In this document: in pieces, positions 1 to 6,300 of the stretch | How the letters are laid out: every line of letters begins with the position of its first letter | Numbering within the stretch: position 1 is the first letter of the stretch | Assembly (NCBI GenBank): GCA_023247815.1 | Contig: JAHFFS010000075.1 | Span: forward strand, 1-7,164 | From: Candidatus Omnitrophota bacterium | Lineage (GTDB): Bacteria; Omnitrophota; Gorgyraeia; Zapsychrales; JANLHA01 | Direction: 5' to 3' | DNA length: 7,164 nt | The notes under the pieces: model-generated | Told to the model about the DNA's origin: nothing | Database searches by the model: none | The model's input: the letters and a program-made list of their open reading frames with translations, nothing else | Made by a program: the position numbers and the translations under genes

Positions 1-3000
1 ATCACCTGTTTCAATATCTCCAGGGGGTGGGGATTCCGCCTTTGTGTCATCCGGTTCGATGGGTGCCTCTTTCTTAACTTCCTTTTTAACAAAACGCTTT
101 TTTACCGCGTTCTTTTCCAGCTTCGCTTTGGCTTCCTCTAAAGTCGCCTGATCAAAGACCTCAAGCGGGACTTTCACCTGTTCTGCGGTTTCTGGACCCG
201 CCCCCGGAGGCTCAGCGGCCTTTTGTTCGACCTTCGCTTGGGCGGCTTCTAAATAAATCGTCATACCATCGAGATTGATATACCGAATGGTCCCAACACT
301 GATCACGGCTCCCGCGCAAAGGATCCCACCTATGATCTTCAACCTTTTTATCAAAGTCTTCTGATCTTGCGAAGCGCGCTTTTGTTGTTCAACCGCCGCG
401 AACGTGTCATTGACCGCGGTGAATTCGTCGACGACCGCTGGCGTTTCATCTTCCTCAACGGCGCCCGGCGCTGGCTCTGCTGCCGGCTCAACCCGCTTGG
501 CCGCGCCTAACGCCCGCGCGATCTTTTCTTCCTGATAGCGACGATAATCTTCATCATGATGACCGGTGACCCTTAAGACATACGCCCCGTAAACAAATTC
601 CTTTAAGCCATTCAAAAGCCGCTCGTTGGGATCCGTGGATTTCCCGGCCTCAAAACTCTCGGTGAACTCCGTTCCTTTGAGGATGTTGAAATAAACGCAT
701 TTGCGAAACCCATTGACGAAAATCCCGCCGCGGGCATAAGGATTGATCAAACTCAGCAGTCCTCGCTCTTCCTCTTCACGCAATCTTTCCCGACGCTGTT
801 TATCCGCTTCATTTTCCGATACCGCCACATTCTGCTGTTTAGCGGTCAAACGATTAAATTCACGGTGATTAACGATCAGCTGTCTCAACTCTGCGACATC
901 GAATTCAAAATCATCGGCGAACCACGGCCGTTGTTCTGAAGGAAACGTCCAATTCATCCATTTATGCCAAATATTCTCAACCAAAGACTGCACCGGAGTG
1001 TATCCTTCTGCCAACAGCGTTTTGTCGAAATCAGAACGCCTTACGTCGTTAAAGGCCTCAATCACTCCCCTGATAAACGCATGCTGCTTTCGGAATTCCT
1101 CCAAAAACATCTTCAGACTTTGCGCCGCCCGGGGAGATTGATTTTCGATCCCCCCACGCGTTTGCTCAATGAGACTGACAATCCTTTCAAACTGCCGCTC
1201 GAGTTCAATATTGAGTGTGATACCGGCATCGACGCCCTGTTCCCGCAGTTGGCTGTTCTGGATCAAACGGCTGTATTCATTGAGAACGCCTGACAACCGC
1301 TGGATAAAGGCCTCAACCTCTTCCAATTCGGCGGAAACCTCGGGTGGGGTCGCGTTAACCATGTCCTTAATGGTGCGCCCAAATGATTTATCATAGGCTT
1401 TGATTTTCTTGATATTGAGTTCCGATATCCCGTCCTGGCGGGCCTGCTCCAAGACTTCGTAATGCCACTGCCGCCCCGTTCCTTCGGCAAATTCTTCGAC
1501 GAGCGCGGCCCGTTGGGCCTGCGACATATCGCGGATTTGGAAAAGATCATACTCCGTCAACTTCCCTCGCTTAGAGAACTCTTGACGCTGTAATGCCGCG
1601 GCAATGATGTGATATTTTTGTTCGGAATAATCCTCTGCCTGTTTCGCCAGACGCTGACGGACATCGATTTCCGCGGCTTCGTGGAACCTGGTTTCTTGCT
1701 GGATTTCCGTCGACAAACTGCCATTGATCACCACGATCCATTCTTTGAACGTTTCCGACCAGAAGTAATGGCCACCAGCCGTGCCTAAAACGCTCGTGTC
1801 CGCCATAACAACCCGGGCCAAAACTTTAGGAAAATCTGAGTGCACAATCGCGGGGGCAACCGATAGAGCCGCGCGCTCAAAATCATTCCTTTTGGCAAAT
1901 AAGGCCGGCTGCTCCGGGATGATGGCTTCTGGATCACGCGGACCGATATTTTTCATCTGCCCGGAAGATGAATCTTTGAGAGGATCAAAATCAAAGGTCA
2001 GATTAAAACCCCTTTGCAAATCCGCGGCCAATCCAACCTTCTGCTCACTGCCGATGCTCGACAGCATGTGAAAGTCCCGTACTTCCAGGGCCAACCCGCC
2101 GGCGAAGTACCGACGCGGCACGCTCTCCTGCAACCCGGGATCAACTTCCTCCTTAACGTAATTGAAGACACCTTGCTTGAACGCGGCGAGGTACTGCTCA
2201 TAAATTTGGTTGTAAACCGCGGGGTCATTGAGATCAACTCCCTTGGTTTTAACCTGGTCGGAATAAAACTTATTGAGAATCCCTTGCCGCAAACTTTTTT
2301 TATACCAGGTCGCTAAAATCAAAGAATTACAGACCTGCCGCAGCAAGGCGAAATTCTTTCCCTCATTGACTTCCTTTTCTAAAACCGGAATGACAATCGA
2401 ACGCACCATGTCCGAGGACGTTTGGTTGACCTCGTTGACATCGCCGGTCGTCATTTTTCCGGTGCCAAACATATCGCTGTCGTTATTCTTCTTAAGCGAC
2501 AGATAATCTTCTTCCAGCATCACTTTCAAATGACTCTCCAAAACAAAGGCGGAATTTTCATGTTCATATACAACCGCCTTCTGCGGCACAATCCAAACCT
2601 TATTGAACGTGTTTAACGGAATATTGGTTGTGCCGTAAATTTTTTGAAGCTGCTCATAGATCTGACTCCAAAACTTTTTGCCAAGATCATGTTCCGGATA
2701 AATCAACGAGGCCGTGATCTGTTTGAGAAGGTAGTCTTGCTCCAAAACATCCCGGCCCATTTCGGTCTGGCTGAATTCTGGCGAGATGATCCGGTTCCCT
2801 TCATAAGGAGATAAATTGACCCAGAGCTTATTTTCCGGCAATGTCAAGCAAGCCAAAAAATATTTCACCAACTTCGTCGATTGCTCTTCCAGGATTTTTT
2901 CGGAGAGTCGCGCGTCTCCACCCGTGACAATGAAATCAAAGCGCAATGGATTGTCGCTATGGACCGTCATCCCTTTTAACGTGACTGGGGCAAAGGACGG

Positions 3001-3162
3001 ACTGGTCATAACCATGGTACCTGGGGCAGGCAGGGCGGGCATCTCCTGGGCTGATGCAAACTGGCCTGGTCCTATCGTTTGGCAGCACAGTGACAGAATA
3101 ATGACCATCACGAGACCGCGAAACCATAAACGATAACGATTTGTAATAGTATGCCGTATCAT
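1..3162 (-). CDS. Giant secreted/envelope protein of an Omnitrophota-like hypothetical family, 3' end outside the window
   Basis: The frame from ATG at 3162 stays open to base 1, giving 1054 codons without a stop, so the C-terminus is missing. I cannot assign a biochemical function. Residues 1-38 form a signal peptide: basic N-region, hydrophobic core about 16-27, and Ala-Ser-Ala before a likely cut at 38/39. Residues about 113-358 contain W-V-N-L-S-P-Y (114-120), L-L-K-Q-I-T-A-S-L-I-Y-P-E, N-T-F-N-K-V-W-I-V-P and R-R-Y-F-A-G-G (350-356), which I recall from Omnitrophota hypothetical proteins. H494-E-A-A-E498, with a second histidine at 518, could bind metal. Residues about 608-706 and 755-805 are charged and probably coiled coil. 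A Pro/Ala/Glu linker (about 888-917) precedes a membrane span (about 943-960), then a Lys/Glu/Pro-rich tail. M1 is preferred to M19, which would remove the basic N-region. A weak AGGT lies 5-6 bases upstream of the ATG. The gene is more GC-rich than its neighbour. Confidence 0.9.
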   Translation of the reverse strand, partial: MIRHTITNRYRLWFRGLVMVIILSLCCQTIGPGQFASAQEMPALPAPGTMVMTSPSFAPVTLKGMTVHSDNPLRFDFIVTGGDARLSEKILEEQSTKLVKYFLACLTLPENKLWVNLSPYEGNRIISPEFSQTEMGRDVLEQDYLLKQITASLIYPEHDLGKKFWSQIYEQLQKIYGTTNIPLNTFNKVWIVPQKAVVYEHENSAFVLESHLKVMLEEDYLSLKKNNDSDMFGTGKMTTGDVNEVNQTSSDMVRSIVIPVLEKEVNEGKNFALLRQVCNSLILATWYKKSLRQGILNKFYSDQVKTKGVDLNDPAVYNQIYEQYLAAFKQGVFNYVKEEVDPGLQESVPRRYFAGGLALEVRDFHMLSSIGSEQKVGLAADLQRGFNLTFDFDPLKDSSSGQMKNIGPRDPEAIIPEQPALFAKRNDFERAALSVAPAIVHSDFPKVLARVVMADTSVLGTAGGHYFWSETFKEWIVVINGSLSTEIQQETRFHEAAEIDVRQRLAKQAEDYSEQKYHIIAAALQRQEFSKRGKLTEYDLFQIRDMSQAQRAALVEEFAEGTGRQWHYEVLEQARQDGISELNIKKIKAYDKSFGRTIKDMVNATPPEVSAELEEVEAFIQRLSGVLNEYSRLIQNSQLREQGVDAGITLNIELERQFERIVSLIEQTRGGIENQSPRAAQSLKMFLEEFRKQHAFIRGVIEAFNDVRRSDFDKTLLAEGYTPVQSLVENIWHKWMNWTFPSEQRPWFADDFEFDVAELRQLIVNHREFNRLTAKQQNVAVSENEADKQRRERLREEEERGLLSLINPYARGGIFVNGFRKCVYFNILKGTEFTESFEAGKSTDPNERLLNGLKEFVYGAYVLRVTGHHDEDYRRYQEEKIARALGAAKRVEPAAEPAPGAVEEDETPAVVDEFTAVNDTFAAVEQQKRASQDQKTLIKRLKIIGGILCAGAVISVGTIRYINLDGMTIYLEAAQAKVEQKAAEPPGAGPETAEQVKVPLEVFDQATLEEAKAKLEKNAVKKRFVKKEVKKEAPIEPDDTKAESPPPGDIETGD
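3049..3162 (-). other. Signal peptide coding segment of the downstream giant protein
   Basis: These are codons 1-38. The peptide has Arg/His in residues 1-15, a hydrophobic core (G-L-V-M-V-I-I-L-S-L-C-C) and F-A-S-A just before Q-E, which fits the small-x-small rule of signal peptidase I. The core contains Cys-Cys, but the residue before the first Cys is Leu, so it does not fit a lipobox. The mature protein would be exported to the periplasm, outer face or outside. Confidence 0.75.
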
Positions 3163-3188
3163 AAGTTACCTAATATAAAGCATAAAAT

Positions 3189-3217
3189 ATTATAAGTTCT
3201 AATACAAGAAGCGATAA
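3189..3217 (-). promoter_or_regulatory. Candidate promoter of the downstream giant gene
   Basis: On the minus strand a perfect TATAAT lies at 3194-3189, about 27 bases before the ATG at 3162. With a 17-base spacer the -35 hexamer would be TTATCG (3217-3212), a poor match to TTGACA, and there is no extended -10 TG. The leader would be only about 20 bases and would carry AGGT at 3171-3168 as a weak ribosome binding site. A promoter here makes sense because a terminator separates this gene from the one upstream. AT-rich DNA can produce a chance TATAAT, so the call is moderate. Confidence 0.45.
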
Positions 3218-3264
3218 GTCATTAACAAATGGGGCTTTCCCACTTTTTCAGAATGGACATTTCC

Positions 3265-3311
3265 AAAAAAGGGGACTGTCCCTCTTATTGTTAACTTGGG
3301 GACAGTCCCCT
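3265..3311 (-). terminator. Rho-independent terminator of the upstream giant gene
   Basis: Read on the minus strand, the arm AGGGGACTGTCCC at 3311-3299 (with its own complement at the far side) pairs with the arm at 3282-3270 over 13 base pairs, closing a 16-base loop. A run of six T follows directly (3270-3265). The hairpin begins about 20 bases after the TAG at 3334-3332. A long GC-rich stem with an immediate U-tract is the classic intrinsic terminator layout. No T-run follows the hairpin in the plus direction, so it should work mainly for the minus strand. Confidence 0.8.
3270..3311. repeat. Nested palindromic repeat, REP-like
   Basis: Two inverted 13-base arms (3270-3282 and 3299-3311) are perfect complements of each other. 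Each arm is also an odd palindrome: GGGAC-T-GTCCC in the left and GGGGAC-A-GTCCCC in the right. The element can thus fold as one long hairpin or as two small ones. I recall GGGGACAGTCCCC-type elements as dispersed repeats in many environmental genomes, often linked to IS200-like Y1 (REP-associated) transposases. No transposase is present here and only one copy is seen in the window, so the repeat status is inference. Confidence 0.55.
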
Positions 3312-3331
3312 GTTCGTCAATATGTCGTGAT

Positions 3332-6300
3332 CTAAACGCCCAAAAACTGAGATACGTTGATAGGGGTCATGTTGATGATTTGTGGGGTTAATCCATTGAA
3401 TGGGATGACTCTTAAATCCTCTTCAATGAATTGAATAGGAGTGATGTTCAAAACTTTAGTATCCTTCACATCCAACTGCAAAAATTGCGGGTTCAAATCA
3501 ATACCACCAACCGGTCTTCCATTCTGATCCACGCTAGGGAATGATGGCTCTGCGGTCAGCATCAAAACATCACGGGTATTGGTCTCAGACACATCAGGCT
3601 CCTCATCATTTAAAGACTCCCCTCGATCAACCAAAGTGTCTACCAATTCATCATGGCCTTGATCTGGACTCAATTGTTCATCTTGAGGATCAACCAACTG
3701 GAGAAACTGTCCTTTCCACCAATAACATCTGCTCCCTTCAAATTGACTTGCTAACTCCCAGCGTTTTCCTTGAGGCGTTCCAGCAAAATACACATTCCCG
3801 CGGGTCTGAGCCAACAAAGCCTTCACGTCTCGTAAATTTTCCTTGATCGCTTCTTGCACCGAGGCTGTCATTCCTTCAATATCATCTGTTTGCTGCAAAT
3901 AGGTTTGATTTTCCACTTCATTCAGGAATCTACGTGGCATGACTTTGAGACGTTGAGCTTCCAATTCCTCCACTTTGCCATACCTTTCTTCAACCATTTT
4001 CAAAATTTGCTGAGTAAAAGCAACATAATCTGCTTCTCTAACCGTTTTTTTGATTTCAACATAGTTGACAGATCCGTCCGGTAAAATAAAAATCAAATTT
4101 CTTAGCTCATGATCTCCAATACCTGCTCTGGAGTAACGCTTGTCCTCAAATAAAACCTTGATTGAATTCGACAGCTCAAGACTCCACTGCTGCACTTGCT
4201 GTTCTCCCTTTAAATACCGCATATCAATCAACAAACTTGATTGAATTCGATCTTCCTGATAACGTTCACGCAGCATAACTTTTCCCGTTTTGGCTGTTGC
4301 CCTCGCATCCATACGCCTGACATCTTCACCCGGCTGAGCTTCCCGGAAACCGGCAAAATCATATCCATCTTGCCCCACCCATTTTGACAAAGACCCATCA
4401 TGAAAACGTGATCGCAGTTCACTCCCGTCAGAGAAAACCTTTATCCCGTTATACAAATCACTCTTCATCACTTCGTTCACATCACGGAATTCCAACAATT
4501 CCTTATTGTCATTAAAAATTTGCGGATACCGCTCTTTTAAAATCAACCTTTTGATCCTCTGGCCCACATCTGTTTGTGCTAACCTTGTCAGTTGCTCATC
4601 GCTTAGCTTCATCAACGACTTGAATTTAAAACGCCAGCTTTGATCTTTAAAAAGTTTGTCAATCCTGTCTTTGAGATCCTGCGAGATCATATCATTGGCA
4701 TAAAACAGATAGGGTTCAATACCTTCATTGAGCCACTCCAAGGCGCTGTCTATTGATACAATTTCCGGGACAGCTTGATCAAGATCCCTGGCGATCAAGG
4801 ATACCAACTGCCTGGCTTGTGCCCCATCAGCAAATTCCTCAGAACGAAACTTAAAAGAAGCAAACTCATCCAAAATACCTTGAAGTTCTTGATAATAATC
4901 CTGCAACGTAAAAGGCTTTTTATCACCGTAAATATCATCTGCTGGATCAATTTTTTTCACAAGTTCGGTCAATTTCCTCTGCATCGCTTTCCAGTCTTTA
5001 AAATCAGGATGATCCCGTACCATGACCATACAGGCAAAAGGGATCAGGTTTAACAGTCTCTCTTGATATGATCGATGAGCATCTTTAGGAGATTCCATGG
5101 GATTGACCATAATCGTATCCCAAACCGCCCCTTCCCAATCCGAAAGCTGAGAACGATAGGCTTTTAACTGTTCCCTATCTTGCGCTGTCCATTCAACTTT
5201 CAACGGTTGTCCTCGAGGTTTTTCCAATTTGGCGGCAATGAAATCTTGAAAAGAAACCTCATCCCCAAATCCTTCCCCTTGATACACTGGATTTTTTCTT
5301 AACATTTTTCGCACAGAATCGATTGTACTGATTCGTGTTACAAAATCCGCATCCTGCCACTTTGCTGACTTCGAAGAGGCCAAAAAATAAAGAATGCCAA
5401 TCATCCACATTAAAAGCGTCCCACTGATCAGCCAGTCGTGGCTAATCGTGCTAGTGAGATGTTCCAAAGATACATCAACCGAATGCCGATCCAATTCTTG
5501 AGAGGAAAATTCTGTTCCTTCAAAAATCTCATTAACAGCTTCATTGATCCTTTGTTTTTCTTGCAGCCAGTCCACATATTCCAGAGACATGGGATATTCT
5601 GAATCTGCCTTAAAAACTGCGTTACTTTCCTGGATCTGTTTTCTGAGTTTGAACAGCTCACTATTTCGGGATTCCGCAGATACATGAATATCCAAAGGAT
5701 CGTCCTTAACATTAACATCCAGCTGATTGTATAGATAATCAAAAAAATATTCGTTTTCAAATTCGACGTATAATGAAACCCTCAAAACAAGATTAAGATC
5801 ACGAACGAAATCCGTCAATTTTTCAACCTCTGCTTTATAACGATGGTAGAATTCAACCTCATTGGCAAGATAAGGAGCCAATAATTCATTGATCTTTCTC
5901 GCTTTGACAAGATCATCTTCCGAAAAATAATACTCATGCAAAGTCATCATCAGTTCATGGGCAACATGACCTGATTCCCGATGATCATCGTTTAAAAGTA
6001 TCCTGGCAGATTCACTTTTTAAGTCGTATTTGAGTACCAATTGCTTTTCATAGCCATGGATAGCTTCTTCCCACTGCTGGGGCGTTAATGAATTTTTAAT
6101 TTCATTCAAAACATCCACACTATACTGTTTTTGTTGGATCCCCATTTGCTTGATGTGTTGTTTTACAGCGATCCCAAATTTTAAGAAAAGATTGTACTCT
6201 CCATTCTTAACACAATAATCTTTTAAACGCCTCAGCACTTCCATTCTCTTTATATCTGAAACAATTTCAAAAGTTGAACCAAGCCCAAGAGATTTAGAAC

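Noticed and set aside
964..1293. Plus-strand open frames at 964-1293 and elsewhere in 1-3136
   Set aside because: They lie antisense to the continuous 1054-codon frame, have no ribosome binding site or recognisable protein pattern, and arise from its codon bias.
3085..3100. Lipoprotein lipobox at Cys-Cys in the signal peptide
   Set aside because: The residue before the first Cys is Leu, not Gly/Ala/Ser, and a better signal peptidase I site (Ala-Ser-Ala) follows.
3230..3247. Second small hairpin with a T-run on the plus strand (TGGG ... CCCA then CTTTTT)
   Set aside because: The stem is only about four pairs and no plus-strand gene ends nearby.
3541..5053. Plus-strand open frames opposite the right-hand gene (3541-3846, 3854-4084, 4775-5053)
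   Set aside because: They are antisense to a 1270-residue protein with clear motifs. Their Phe/Leu/His-rich products look like reverse-frame translations.
4228..5760. Minus-strand open frames at 4228-4422 and 5428-5760
   Set aside because: They overlap the giant gene in another frame on the same strand and have no start signal. The large gene explains the region.
5920..5976. A-H-E-L-M-M-T-L-H-E in the right-hand protein as a zinc protease motif
   Set aside because: The spacing is H-E-x5-H-E rather than H-E-x-x-H, and it lies in an ordinary amphipathic helical stretch.
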